This document shows positions 19,472 to 28,560 of a stretch of DNA of 64,000 nt, piece after piece; the first letter of the stretch is position 1, and each line of letters opens with the position of its first letter. Made by a program: the position numbers and the translations under genes. Source of the DNA: Galbibacter sp048266365 (GTDB lineage Bacteria > Bacteroidota > Bacteroidia > Flavobacteriales > Flavobacteriaceae); NCBI RefSeq assembly GCF_048266365.1, contig NZ_JBLWZP010000007.1:62001-126000 (forward strand), in the 5' to 3' direction. The notes beneath the pieces were generated by a model, which was not told where the DNA came from, made no database searches, and saw only the letters and a list, made by a program, of their open reading frames with translations.

Positions 19472-19990
19472 TTATTCAACGATGAACTTACCTTGCATAG
19501 CTGCAAAGTGTCCAGGGAAGCTACATAGGAAATCATAAGTTCCCGGCTCTGGAGCCTCAAATTCAATCGTAGTAGTTTCACCACCACCAATTAGGTCTGT
19601 GTATGCAAGAACATCGTCAGTTCCTTCAGGAATGTAATCGGTCGAAGAAGCTTCAACAGCTGCAGTAGCAAAGGCGATTAAATCAGCTCCTTTATTAAGG
19701 ATTACAAGGTTATGACCCATAACCTTTTTGTCAAGTTTACCGACATGTTTTAGGGTGATTGTAACCTTTTCCCCTGCTTTAACACGAATTTCTTTTGTAC
19801 TGAATTTCATCATGTCATCCGCAGTGATCACAACATCGTTTTGTGATTTTTGTTCACTGGCAGCTTTAGCCGGCGCTGCAGCTTCTTGCTCGTATTGGAA
19901 TTTTTCTTCCTTTTTTTCTTTTTTACCATCACCACAACTAACAATGGCAAGCGCAAATCCAAATGCAATTAACTTACTATAGATATTCAT
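19472..19990 (-). CDS. Azurin-type blue copper lipoprotein
   Basis: 172 residues from the ATG at 19990; the open frame extends upstream to 20146 but that leader is not protein-like, while MNIYSKLIAFGFALAIVSCG is a clean lipoprotein signal (Cys at residue 19). An acidic/lysine-rich linker leads to a cupredoxin domain. Copper ligands are visible: His in MGHNLVIL, and C-SFPG-H-FAA-M near the C-terminus with the exact azurin spacing. A periplasmic or membrane-anchored electron carrier, probably to a cytochrome oxidase or peroxidase. Confidence 0.93.
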   Translation of the reverse strand: MNIYSKLIAFGFALAIVSCGDGKKEKKEEKFQYEQEAAAPAKAASEQKSQNDVVITADDMMKFSTKEIRVKAGEKVTITLKHVGKLDKKVMGHNLVILNKGADLIAFATAAVEASSTDYIPEGTDDVLAYTDLIGGGETTTIEFEAPEPGTYDFLCSFPGHFAAMQGKFIVE

Positions 19991-20146
19991 TTTACTAATT
20001 TTTTTATTACAATGCGAAGATACAGAATTCTTGTTTTGATGGCTAATTTTAATGGAATTTTGAGGAAATAAAAAACGATGAATACTTAGCTGTGGATTCC
20101 AAGACAAAAGCCTAAGTAGAGAGGACTGTATAACTATAAATAACAT

Positions 20147-20678
20147 TTAAGGTGACCGCTGTAAAAGAAATATTTTTTCTTATGAATTTAAAGTTAAATG
20201 GAGTTATACACCCATTGTTATAAATACTTAGTGTTGGATGTAAGCGTCTTCTTTCTGCTCTTCACCCTAAAAATAAAGTTTTTTAAATGGGTCTCATAAT
20301 TGGGTGCAATTTTCCATGAATAATCTTTCATCCATTCATAATTAACTACGTCGCTAATTATAGAATCGAATGGGTTCATTTGAATTTCTTTTTATGAAAT
20401 AATTTCAAATTTATGATTTGGTACCTGAATGTTTAAATTATCCCTACTTTATCGACTTAGATAAGATAAGAAATTGTGTATTCAGGATAGTTCTCATTTA
20501 ATAGTAACACGCATCCTTCTTGCTCTTTTCGTGTGAAAATGAAAATTTAAGGCAGAGCATCACGCACATGCCAAGTATACTCTTTTTATTTGCACTCTTT
20601 TGCCCGGAATTTTTATAATTGCTTCTCGTATTTAAACTTTGAATTTTACAACAACTCGTCAAATTGCAAAGATGTTGT
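20147..20678. other. Gene-poor interval
   Basis: Between azurin and the 142-residue gene. It holds one short minus-strand frame (20218-20379, listed separately) preceded by a TAAATTTG element. A 62-codon frame at 20498-20686 has no family features and overlaps the next gene. Otherwise AT-rich and unremarkable. Confidence 0.5.
20218..20379 (-). CDS. Possible 53-residue small protein
   Basis: ATG at 20377-20379 to TAA at 20218-20220. The product begins MNPFDSIISDVVNYEW, has an aromatic, acidic first half and a very basic end (FRVKSRKK). It has no signal or membrane helix. An exact TAnnTTTG element (TAAATTTG, minus strand, 20406-20413) lies 27 nt upstream. It may be a real small gene or the end of a lost one; not recognised. 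Confidence 0.35.
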   Translation of the reverse strand: MNPFDSIISDVVNYEWMKDYSWKIAPNYETHLKNFIFRVKSRKKTLTSNTKYL

Positions 20679-21107
20679 TTATTCACAATTTATAATGGGT
20701 CTATAATCTTCACCTAGAACAAAATCTATTTCAACCGAATCCTTTTCTTCAAGAAAAAGAGGTTCTGTCTCAACACTATAATACCCTACTGATGAAACTT
20801 TGAAAATAAATTCCACGTCAACTTTTCTTAACAATAATGATAATTGCCCGTTTGCAATGTTAATCTTTTCACACCCGATAGCAACTTGAGTACCTCCTTT
20901 TATAAAATCATTTTTATGATTGCGAACGTTAATTTGAATCCAAATACTATCATTTACTATTTGAATAACATTACGTAATTTTAACTTATAACCACTGCCA
21001 TTGGTATAACTTGGTTTTAAATTATTATGATTATTAATAGTAAAGGAACCACCCACTATAAATAACAATAGGCCAAATAAAAAAAAAGTTGTTTTTCGGT
21101 TTTTCAT
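20679..21107 (-). CDS. Small exported protein paired with the HExxH lipoprotein
   Basis: 142 residues. A basic start and hydrophobic stretch (about 7-23) act as a signal peptide or anchor. The mature part is beta-rich and ends with GYYSVETEPLFLEEKDSVEI followed by an acidic strand, resembling carboxypeptidase-regulatory-like beta domains (tentative). It starts 11 nt after the stop of the upstream lipoprotein gene, so the two form one operon and may act together. Confidence 0.6.
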   Translation of the reverse strand: MKNRKTTFFLFGLLLFIVGGSFTINNHNNLKPSYTNGSGYKLKLRNVIQIVNDSIWIQINVRNHKNDFIKGGTQVAIGCEKINIANGQLSLLLRKVDVEFIFKVSSVGYYSVETEPLFLEEKDSVEIDFVLGEDYRPIINCE

Positions 21108-21118
21108 ACTCTATCGTT

Positions 21119-22366
21119 TTAACAACCGGCATTGGAACCGTGTTGTGTTTTGAAATTCCCGTTTAAATCTTTACCAGTTAATTCTACGGAAATTACATTT
21201 AGAATTCGATTTTTTGTTGATGTTGACATCCCCTGAAATGTAGATGTTGACTGTAGACCACCCCAAGCCATAGCTTTATAAAATTGACTACTTAGATTGT
21301 ATCCTTGAATTCTTCCATATTCCTCTAATGAGGACGCAATATCATTTACGATACTTCTTGCAAATTCCTCATGATGCACCGCATTCCAGTTCTGTAATCT
21401 TCCCCATTCTGCAACCATTTCTGGATATGAAGCGATCCAGTTTGGCCTGTTAGTATTAAATTCTGCTACTAAAATAGCATGAATGGATTCGTGAAGTATT
21501 GTTCTTGCCCATGATAAGTCAGTAGATTGTTTCCAATTCTGGGAGTCGAATATTGTAGAGACCGTGCCTGTGGCTCTGTTATATTTACTACTTGTTTGCC
21601 CCGTGCCTCCGGAAAGCGTCCCATCTTTAACCTCCCAGTTGAAACCTTGTGTACTACCTGAAAACTTTTTAATACTCTCTGCGACACCATTAGATTGACC
21701 CTTTAATTTATTTAAAATATTCTTAAGGCATTGCTTAAGCGTAGTATCATCGATTTTCTCCTCAAAGAGCTCATAAATGATTAGTCGATCATCGATCAGA
21801 GTCGGAATTTGTCCATCATCAGAGGAACCCTCGCCACCAGATGATCCGCCCCCATGTGTTTCGCCTCCATCGTGAGGAAGCATTCCGCCCCCGTTCGGAA
21901 ATCCAGAATCTGAATCTCCACTTGTTCCTCCGCCTCCACTACATTCATAATCTATAATAATATCGGTCGGATAAAATTCCCCATTCTGTTCCAAACCACC
22001 CACACTCACCTCCGTGACCACACAATCCTGCTCATCACTTTTGCCTTGCATCCCTTTGTTCGAAGTATATCCTATCGACTTTCCATTTTTGAATTGTCCT
22101 TTTGCTTTAATAGTACCATCAATATCATAGATAGCAATTTCACCTGTATATAACTCCCAGTTTAGTCCTTTTTCATTTTTATTTTTTATCCATTCATAGG
22201 AGGGTAGTTGATCGTATGGTACTTTTTGAATACTTAGTGGAGGGATGGGTGCTTGTGTAATCTGTGGATCGGAAAGTAATTCCTCCTTTTGACAACTCCA
22301 AATCAATAGTGCCATTGCGATGAGTTGGATCCAGCGCCAAGACATATAATCTTTAACTTTTTTCAC
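21119..22366 (-). CDS. Lipoprotein with HExxH zinc-peptidase-like domain
   Basis: 415 residues. Lipobox with Cys at 25 (LLIWSC); ATGs at residues 1, 8 and 18 precede it. Residues 30-140 form an unknown N-terminal region, 143-185 a Gly/Ser-rich linker, and about 190-400 a helical domain with H292-E293-S-I-H296 in RTILHESIHAIL, followed about 35 residues on by HHEEFARSIVNDIA (331-344), a plausible third-ligand region. This is the layout of surface zincin-like metallopeptidases. The family is not one I can name. Possible roles include surface protein processing or a contact-dependent effector. Confidence 0.6.
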   Translation of the reverse strand: MKKVKDYMSWRWIQLIAMALLIWSCQKEELLSDPQITQAPIPPLSIQKVPYDQLPSYEWIKNKNEKGLNWELYTGEIAIYDIDGTIKAKGQFKNGKSIGYTSNKGMQGKSDEQDCVVTEVSVGGLEQNGEFYPTDIIIDYECSGGGGTSGDSDSGFPNGGGMLPHDGGETHGGGSSGGEGSSDDGQIPTLIDDRLIIYELFEEKIDDTTLKQCLKNILNKLKGQSNGVAESIKKFSGSTQGFNWEVKDGTLSGGTGQTSSKYNRATGTVSTIFDSQNWKQSTDLSWARTILHESIHAILVAEFNTNRPNWIASYPEMVAEWGRLQNWNAVHHEEFARSIVNDIASSLEEYGRIQGYNLSSQFYKAMAWGGLQSTSTFQGMSTSTKNRILNVISVELTGKDLNGNFKTQHGSNAGC

Positions 22367-22526
22367 GGTAGGTTAAATTTTAAAGATTGGTAAATTAAGT
22401 ATATTGAACTATCTGATGGGATCAGTTAAATTTATCTATCACAAAATACGATATTTTTTCTCTATAAAAGCAGTTAATTTATTAGATGTTGAATTATATA
22501 ATAGGGTAATAGTATCATACAGCTCA

Positions 22527-23028
22527 ATAGAACAGATTCGGAAAATACTTTGAAAGAATCTTTGAAATCAGCGATCAGAATTGGCAGAATGAAAACCATT
22601 TTTCATTTATACAAGAAGGAATCGTGCGTTTTTATATCGCCAACCAGACAAGCGATCTTACCTTATCGATTGCCTTTAACAACGGCTTTGTTAGTGGGTA
22701 TAATTCCTTTTTGACAAGATCACCTTCAAGCTGCTATATAGAAACGCTCATTAAAACGGTATTTTGGCAACTGACCTTTGAAGGTCTACAAGAGATTTAT
22801 AGACAAACCAAAATTGGTAATGCCATCGGACGATATGCAAGCGAAGATTTGGTTTTGAAAAAATCACAAAGAGAGCTTTGTCTGCTACATGAAACAGCCC
22901 AAGAGCGATACTTAAACCTAGTTGCTGAGCAACTCCAATTATTAAAAGAGATCCCTTTAAAATACATTGCTTCCTATATTGGAGTTACACCACAGGCACT
23001 AAGCAGGATACGTAAACGAATTTCTTAA
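22527..23028 (+). pseudogene. Decayed Crp/Fnr-type regulator
   Basis: The C-terminal part from 22624 reads cleanly as a Crp-like protein: EGIVRFYIANQTSDLTLSIA, IGNAIGRYASEDLVLKKSQREL, and the helix-turn-helix PLKYIASYIGVTPQALSRIRKRIS. Upstream, IEQIRK (22527-22544) and YFERIFEISDQNWQ (22546-22587) are in different frames, consistent with an extra A near 22545. About 25 residues of the cNMP-binding fold that normally separate SDQNWQ from the FSFIQEG strand are missing. So it carries an internal deletion and a frameshift. Flavobacterial relatives often sit beside the DoxX-like gene they control. Confidence 0.7.
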
Positions 23029-23080
23029 CTTGAGTTCATTGATTTGTCCCAAATAAGAATTGAACTTTGTAAAAAAAAAG

Positions 23081-23534
23081 ATGAAACCATTGTATGTTTT
23101 ACTCGGTATATTTGCATCCTGCTTATTGATTACCAAATTTACTAGTGGAAATTACGAATTTGCTTTATTTGGGAGGGTAGCACTATCTGCCATGCTAGTC
23201 TTTACGGCATTTGGACATTTTGTATTTACAAAAGGAATGTCTCTTATGATGCCGGAGAGTGTGCCGTATAGAGCAGAGGTTGTTTATCTCACAAGGTGTC
23301 TTAGAGCTTGAGATGGCGGTTGGTCAATTGCTAGAAAATTATAGCGTCCTATCCGCATGGGTACTTATTGTTTTTCTTCTGTTGGTTCTTCCCGCAAATA
23401 TCTATGCTTCTTTAAAACATGTAGATTATCAAAATGCGACATTTGATGCAAACTGTTTGAGGTATCTGTGGTCTCGACTACCCTTACAGCCATCCTTTAT
23501 TGCCTGGACTTATTTTGTAGCACTCCAAAGATAA
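23081..23534 (+). pseudogene. Frameshifted DoxX-like membrane protein
   Basis: ATG 23081 gives MKPLYVLLGIFASCLLITKF and runs to VVYLT, after which the frame is lost. Continuing in the next frame gives GVLELEMAVGQLLENYS and, later, LPANIYASLKHVDYQNATFD, the standard DoxX-like sequence, so one extra A lies at about 23293-23294. Conserved glycines in the usual DGNG motif read DANC, suggesting genuine decay rather than a read error. Four membrane helices in the intact family; role in redox or membrane stress. Confidence 0.7.
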
Positions 23535-23559
23535 GCCATCGCTGATTTTTTAAAAGTTC

Positions 23560-24519
23560 TTACTGTAAATCTTGAATAAATTCGATTGCTCTTTGCTCAC
23601 TGTAATAGGTCCCACCATATCTAAAAAAACCAACATGGCCACCATACTTTGGAGTTTCCAAGTAGAGGTTTGGATGATTCTTGGCAATACCTTGTGGATA
23701 GCAACTTGGTGACAGAAAAGAATCATTTAACGCATTTAATATTAGCGTGGGAATTTTGATGTCTTTTAAATATTGAAGAGAACTAGACTTTCGATAATAG
23801 TCCTCCGCATCAATAAAGCCATGAGCTTTGGAGGTGTAAACATCATCAAAGTCTTTTAGGGTTTTGATGCTATAAATGGAGGCTAAATCAATGTGATCCG
23901 GAAATTGTTTCTGCTTTTCTTTGAGTTTGTGAATCAGTGTTTTTTTAAACCTGTAAGCATAAATACTGTTTTTAGGTTTGTGTAACTCTAGCATGGTGCC
24001 ATATAAGTCACAAGGAGCAGAAACGGCCACTGCTGCTTTAACCTGACTTGGATAGTCTTGTTCCCCTAGGTATTTTAATATAATGTTTGCTCCAAGGCTG
24101 AATCCGTTTAAATAAATATGTTGATACCGGTATTTTGTTATTATTGATTCCACTACGGTTTTAAGATCGTCCGACCTTCCAGAATGATATGAGGTGTATA
24201 ATTTATTGGTATGTCCTCCACATCCTCTGAGATTCAAACAAACAACATCAATATTGTTTTGATTAAATGCCCTAGCACTTCCCTTCATGTAGGGGCGTAT
24301 ACTACCACCTTCTAAACCATGGATGATAATGGCAAGTTTATCGGTCTTCGTTGGTGCATCACTCCAATCCAAATCAAGGATATCTCCATCTGGAGTCGGC
24401 AATTGAGTTCTGTACTGTTTTAAATTGGTTATTCTACGAAGTCCACTAGCAAATACGGTTGAAAAATGGCCATTTCTAAAAAGTAATGGAGGTCGGTATT
24501 TATTTTCAAAAAGAGGCAT
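23560..24519 (-). CDS. YheT-type alpha/beta hydrolase
   Basis: 319 residues. The N-terminus RPPLLFRNGHFSTVFASGLR and the oxyanion loop IIHGLEGGSIRPYM identify the YheT/EMB8 family. The nucleophile elbow is GFS141LGAN; an Asp in ALNDSFLS and a His in YGGHVGFFRYGG complete the triad. Acts on esters of unknown nature in the cytoplasm. Divergent from the thioesterase gene. Confidence 0.9.
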   Translation of the reverse strand: MPLFENKYRPPLLFRNGHFSTVFASGLRRITNLKQYRTQLPTPDGDILDLDWSDAPTKTDKLAIIIHGLEGGSIRPYMKGSARAFNQNNIDVVCLNLRGCGGHTNKLYTSYHSGRSDDLKTVVESIITKYRYQHIYLNGFSLGANIILKYLGEQDYPSQVKAAVAVSAPCDLYGTMLELHKPKNSIYAYRFKKTLIHKLKEKQKQFPDHIDLASIYSIKTLKDFDDVYTSKAHGFIDAEDYYRKSSSLQYLKDIKIPTLILNALNDSFLSPSCYPQGIAKNHPNLYLETPKYGGHVGFFRYGGTYYSEQRAIEFIQDLQ

Positions 24520-24566
24520 ATCGTGAATAATAACTTAAATAGTATGCATGCATAGTATTTGTTTCT

Positions 24567-24574
24567 TAAATTTG
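24567..24574 (+). promoter_or_regulatory. -7 promoter element of the thioesterase gene
   Basis: TAAATTTG, exact TAnnTTTG match 53 nt before ATG 24628. It overlaps the upstream TTG reading at 24559 and so excludes it. Confidence 0.5.
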
Positions 24575-24627
24575 TACAAGAATGTTTAAAAGTAGTAAAA
24601 GATTCTAAAACAAGAATAGAAATACTC

Positions 24628-25101
24628 ATGTATACAAAAGATTTTGAAATTAGGTGGAATGATTTGGATGCTAACAGACATCTAGCCAACAAGGCTTATG
24701 TTGAGTTTGCTGCTCACACAAGAATGTCGTTTTTAGTTGAAAGTGGATTTGATCAACGGTTATTGGCCAAGGCTAATATCGGGCCTGTTGTTTTTTATGA
24801 ACACATATATTATTTCAAAGAAGTTTTTAGTGGTCAACCGGTCCGTGTGAGTCTAGAGTTTAAGGGTATGAGTGAAGATGGAATGTTTTTTGAATTCCAC
24901 CACAACTACTATGACCACAAAGGAAAGAACATTGCCCATTGTGAAATCATGGGAGCTTGGATTGATCTTAAATCTCGAAAATTAATAGGATTACCCGAAG
25001 ATGTTTTGCCATTATTCGAGAAAGTAGAGCGCGCAGAAGGCTTCCGAATTCTGACTAAGGAAGACACTCGTAAACACGCTAAAATACCTGTGGATCTGTA
25101 A
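24628..25101 (+). CDS. Acyl-CoA thioesterase, hot-dog fold (4HBT family)
   Basis: 157 residues from ATG 24628. The start MYTKDFEIRWNDLDANRHLA carries the aspartate-bearing D-x-D/N-x-x-x-H motif of 4-hydroxybenzoyl-CoA thioesterase-like proteins, followed by YVEFAAHTRMSFL. Expected to hydrolyse acyl-CoA or acyl-ACP in the cytoplasm; substrate not predictable. Convergent with the EamA gene 4 nt away. Confidence 0.87.
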   Translation: MYTKDFEIRWNDLDANRHLANKAYVEFAAHTRMSFLVESGFDQRLLAKANIGPVVFYEHIYYFKEVFSGQPVRVSLEFKGMSEDGMFFEFHHNYYDHKGKNIAHCEIMGAWIDLKSRKLIGLPEDVLPLFEKVERAEGFRILTKEDTRKHAKIPVDL

Positions 25102-25105
25102 TAGC

Positions 25106-25999
25106 TTAGACGGCTTCCTTTTTAACACGGGTTACGAGATAAACTCCTGTAAAAACAGTGGCTGCACAGAGCATCTTCAAAAAGGTGAGCTTATCCGCAC
25201 CAACCATGGTGGCAAATAGTATACCCACTAAGGGCTGTACATACACAAAAGCACCAATAGTGGAGGCCTTAAGTTGTTTTAGTGCAAAAATATTTAAAAG
25301 ATAGGTGCTGAAAGTTGTTCCAATAACCACATAGGTCATTCTCCAAACGGCATCCCACGGAAGACTCGTCCATTGTACAGCTGTGAATTCAGTAATAGTA
25401 AAGGGTATGTTTACCACAATACCAATAGTAAATAACCACTTCATAAGGGTGAAAGCATGGTACTTGGTCGTTAGGGGTTTTACGATAATTAAATAGATAC
25501 CATAAGATATGGCATTGATGATGAAAAGGATGTTACCTAGGGTGACATTGGGTGCGTTGTGCTGTATTTTTTCACTAAAAAATATTAACCCTAATGCTCC
25601 TGCAAACCCTAATAGAATTCCTATGCTGCGTATTATCGTAATCCTTTCCCGGATCATAATGGCAGAGAGGATGAAAACAAAAATAGGAGTAATAGTTGCG
25701 ATGACAGAACTGTTGATGGGCGTGGATAAGCTGAGTCCTTTAAAGAACATCAGCATATTGATAACCATTCCAAAAAGCGCACATATCGCTAGCCTTGGCC
25801 AGTCTTTGGATTCGATTTTTTCTCGAGGGCCTAAAAAGCTTACAAGCCAAAACAAAAGAGCAGCACCACTGACGCGAAGCATGATAAATCCGAATGGTTG
25901 GATGTGCGTGGGCATGACATCTTTGGCTACGGTATGATTGATTCCGTAGATGACACTTGCTCCAAATGCAGCAAGGAGAGCCAAAGCTCTTTTACTCAT
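25106..25999 (-). CDS. EamA-family (DMT) permease
   Basis: 297 residues, ten membrane helices in two EamA repeats (about 5-135 and 150-290), with PINSSVIATITPIF in the first and ASTIGAFVYVQPLVG in the second. Members export metabolites such as amino acids or nucleosides. Its start overlaps the end of the ArsC-like gene by 8 nt, so the two are co-transcribed. Confidence 0.9.
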   Translation of the reverse strand: MSKRALALLAAFGASVIYGINHTVAKDVMPTHIQPFGFIMLRVSGAALLFWLVSFLGPREKIESKDWPRLAICALFGMVINMLMFFKGLSLSTPINSSVIATITPIFVFILSAIMIRERITIIRSIGILLGFAGALGLIFFSEKIQHNAPNVTLGNILFIINAISYGIYLIIVKPLTTKYHAFTLMKWLFTIGIVVNIPFTITEFTAVQWTSLPWDAVWRMTYVVIGTTFSTYLLNIFALKQLKASTIGAFVYVQPLVGILFATMVGADKLTFLKMLCAATVFTGVYLVTRVKKEAV

Positions 26000-26345
26000 G
26001 GAAGCTGCCTTTTGCTGCTTCTACCACTTTTGCACTGTTTCCAATAAAAATTCTGTTTTCATTTATGATTACCGGTCTTTTCAAAAACGTATAATGTTCT
26101 AAAATAAGGTTTTTATAATCTTCCTCTGAAAGGGTCTTGGATTTTAAATCACGTTCTTTATAAAGCCTTGCACGTTTACTAAAGAGTGCTTCGTAAGAGC
26201 CAGCAAGTTCCTGCATTTTCTCTAATTGAGATACACTAATGGGTTCGGATTTAATATCCTGAAAGATAATATCTGAAGGGAAATCCAATAAGTCAATAAT
26301 TCGTCTACAAGTATCACAAGTACTTAAATAGTAGATCTTTTTCAT
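25992..26345 (-). CDS. ArsC/Spx-type thioredoxin-fold protein
   Basis: 117 residues with the redox motif C10-D-T-C13 near the N-terminus and a family C-terminus (FLKRPVIINENRIFIGNSAK). Members include glutaredoxin-linked arsenate reductases and Spx-like regulators. There are no arsenic genes around it, so the general name is safer than arsenate reductase. Confidence 0.85.
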   Translation of the reverse strand: MKKIYYLSTCDTCRRIIDLLDFPSDIIFQDIKSEPISVSQLEKMQELAGSYEALFSKRARLYKERDLKSKTLSEEDYKNLILEHYTFLKRPVIINENRIFIGNSAKVVEAAKGSFHE

Positions 26346-26444
26346 AAATAGCTTTATTTTGAATTCAAAGTTAAGCTAATTAACTTGTTATGTGAAATAT
26401 TGGCTGTTGCTTCGCTTAGGATTTCAAGGGAAAATGTTACATTT

Positions 26445-27209
26445 TTAACTAGAGGCTTCAACTTCTAGCCAGCTAGATTTAATAAAAGGTTTCGCTTGAT
26501 CCATCGGAATGTAGATTTTGGTTTGCCCATCGGCATAAGAAGCGATCTCATAGGGGTTATATATAAGAATGATACCCTGCTCATCAAACCCTATGCTCAC
26601 CGGTAGGTGAAATTTATCATCTTCAAACATAAAACCTGTACTGTTGATATTATCTTCTGGTTTAAGGTTGTTTTGTTTGCGAAATATAGATTCAACAAAG
26701 GTTGTGAACTCCTTTGGATTGTTTAGTAAGTCGTCTTCTGATAATTGTTCTCCGGTGGCTAAATCAAAATTTAAAAATGACGTACTTCCATAACCATGAG
26801 CCCCTCCGGTAAATATATAACTATCGAATAATAAGCTGACTATTTTTTCGTTTCGGAACGAGACTTCACCCTTAACCTTTGCTTCCCAAGGAACGATGTT
26901 TTCAGGATAATTTTCCTTTAATTCTTTATATTGGAGGTTGAAATCTTCCATTGCGGCCGGGATAGAATCTGGCCGTTCTTCATCGGTGTAGTACAAAATA
27001 GAGATGGCAAAATCAGAAAGAGCTTTGTTGATTTGCTGTGCTTCGGGTTTGGTTTCCGGCTGGGCTGAAGGGAGATTAATGGTGATTTCAGGACAATCCT
27101 CACAGCTATTTTCAAAGGGTTCAGCCGGTACAAAACTAATTTTTTCTTCCGAGCTACAGGCTGTGAAAAGCAGCGCCAATATTGAACCGAACACAAGAAA
27201 TCTACGCAT
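26445..27209 (-). CDS. DUF4163/DUF3298 (RsiV-like) lipoprotein
   Basis: 254 residues with lipobox LFTAC (C18). The mature part matches the two-domain arrangement seen in RsiV-like proteins: an N-terminal DUF4163 region (about 45-130), then GGAHGYGSTSFLNFDLATGE at about 138-157 and a DUF3298 C-terminus (LPVSIGFDEQGIILIYNPYEIASYA). RsiV binds lysozyme in Firmicutes; in Bacteroidota the function is unknown. Divergent from the CGS gene. Confidence 0.85.
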   Translation of the reverse strand: MRRFLVFGSILALLFTACSSEEKISFVPAEPFENSCEDCPEITINLPSAQPETKPEAQQINKALSDFAISILYYTDEERPDSIPAAMEDFNLQYKELKENYPENIVPWEAKVKGEVSFRNEKIVSLLFDSYIFTGGAHGYGSTSFLNFDLATGEQLSEDDLLNNPKEFTTFVESIFRKQNNLKPEDNINSTGFMFEDDKFHLPVSIGFDEQGIILIYNPYEIASYADGQTKIYIPMDQAKPFIKSSWLEVEASS

Positions 27210-27251
27210 AATGACCTAGTTTGTTAAATATCGATTAAAGGTAAGGCCTTC

Positions 27252-27283
27252 TTTGCAATACCCAAAAGGAAATAATATTTTTG
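27252..27283 (+). promoter_or_regulatory. Complete Bacteroidota promoter for the CGS gene
   Basis: TTTG at 27252-27255, spacer of 20 nt, TATTTTTG at 27276-27283. Both boxes match the consensus exactly. The start of transcription should fall near 27290, leaving a very short leader to ATG 27302, and excluding the TTG start at 27281. Confidence 0.75.
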
Positions 27284-27301
27284 TGTAACAAAATAAGAGC
27301 T

Positions 27302-28459
27302 ATGAGTAAAGACAATCTTCGTTTCGATTCAAAGCTAATTCACGGAGGACAAATTCCAGATAAAGCGTACGGCGCAGTAGTACCACCGATTTATCAAACA
27401 TCAACTTTTAAACAAGACTCCCTGGGAGTGCACAAAGGGTATGAGTATTCCCGAAGTGGTAATCCAACTCGTGCAGCATTAGAGGGTAGTTTGGCTAGTA
27501 TTGAAAGCGGAAATTTTGGATTTGCTTTTGCAAGTGGATTGGCTGCTATAGATGCCGTAATGAAATTATTGAATCCCGGTGATGAGGTTATTTCAGCGGA
27601 TAATCTATATGGTGGAACCCACCGAATGTTTACGCAAATATACCAGGACAAAGGTGTGAAGTTTCATTTTGTCGATGCCGGAAATCCTGAGAATATTCGC
27701 CCTTTAGTGAATGCTAAAACCAGAATCATCTGGATAGAGTCTCCAACAAATCCATTATTACAAGTAGTAGATATCAAAAAAATTGCAGAAGAGTCTAAAC
27801 AACACAAAATTCTGTTGGTTGTTGATAATACCTTTGCATCACCTTACTTGCAGCGTCCTTTGGAAATGGGTGCTGATATCGTAATGCATTCCGCTACCAA
27901 ATATATAGGAGGTCATAGTGACTTAGTTATGGGGGCTTTAATTGTCTCTGATAAGGAATTGGCTGATAGGTTGTATTTTATCCAAAAGGCTACCGGAGCT
28001 ATTCCGGGACCGATGGATTGTTTCCTGGCGCTAAGAGGAATTAAAACTTTAGCACTTCGCATGGAGAGGCATTGTGAAAACGCTGCTGTTGTAGCAGCTT
28101 TTTTGGAAAGTCATCCTCGTGTTGAAAAAGTGTATTGGCCTGGGCTGAAATCCAATCCTGATTATGCATTGGCAACTGCTCAGATGAAGCATTATGGCGG
28201 AGTGGTATCCTTTGTTATTAAAGGTAATGACCGTGAAGAAGTTGTGGGATTTGTTGAGAAACTAGAGTTGTTTTCTCTAGCTGAATCCTTAGGAGGAGTC
28301 GAATCACTTGTGGCATATCCTACGAGTATGTCTCACGGTGGCATGACACAGGATGAAAGAGAGAGAATGGGTGTTACTGACGGGTTGATTCGCCTTAGTG
28401 TCGGAATCGAAGACAGCGAGGATCTAGTCGCTGACTTAGCGAATGCATTAAAAAGTTAA
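27302..28459 (+). CDS. Cystathionine gamma-synthase/lyase family PLP enzyme
   Basis: 385 residues from ATG 27302. Trans-sulfuration enzyme hallmarks: TSTFKQDSLGVHKGYEYSRS, ASGLAAIDAV, the PLP lysine in SATKYIGGHSD and the C-terminal GGVESLVAYPTSMSH. Either gamma-synthase (methionine synthesis) or gamma-lyase; sequence motifs alone do not decide. Single gene with its own promoter. Confidence 0.9.
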   Translation: MSKDNLRFDSKLIHGGQIPDKAYGAVVPPIYQTSTFKQDSLGVHKGYEYSRSGNPTRAALEGSLASIESGNFGFAFASGLAAIDAVMKLLNPGDEVISADNLYGGTHRMFTQIYQDKGVKFHFVDAGNPENIRPLVNAKTRIIWIESPTNPLLQVVDIKKIAEESKQHKILLVVDNTFASPYLQRPLEMGADIVMHSATKYIGGHSDLVMGALIVSDKELADRLYFIQKATGAIPGPMDCFLALRGIKTLALRMERHCENAAVVAAFLESHPRVEKVYWPGLKSNPDYALATAQMKHYGGVVSFVIKGNDREEVVGFVEKLELFSLAESLGGVESLVAYPTSMSHGGMTQDERERMGVTDGLIRLSVGIEDSEDLVADLANALKS

Positions 28460-28517
28460 AAATCTTAGGATTTTGTGTAATTTCGTCATTAACCCCAGTA
28501 ATTATTTTGTAAAACAG

Positions 28518-28525
28518 TATTTTTG
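28518..28525 (+). promoter_or_regulatory. -7 promoter element of gdhA
   Basis: TATTTTTG, exact match, 43-52 nt before the candidate ATGs. A TTTG at 28506-28509 is too close to act as -33. Confidence 0.45.
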
Positions 28526-28560
28526 TTACATAAAGTTAAATAAATAATACGAATGATTAT

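Noticed and set aside
19991..20146. N-terminal extension of azurin to 224 residues
   Set aside because: The extension lacks protein-like character, and the ATG at 19990 begins a perfect lipoprotein signal.
20498..20686. 62-codon minus-strand frame
   Set aside because: It overlaps the next gene, has no signal, motif or promoter and a random-looking composition.
23259..23534. Apparent separate 91-residue gene
   Set aside because: It is the continuation of the DoxX-like gene after a one-base insertion; the family sequence joins smoothly at VVYLT/GVLE.
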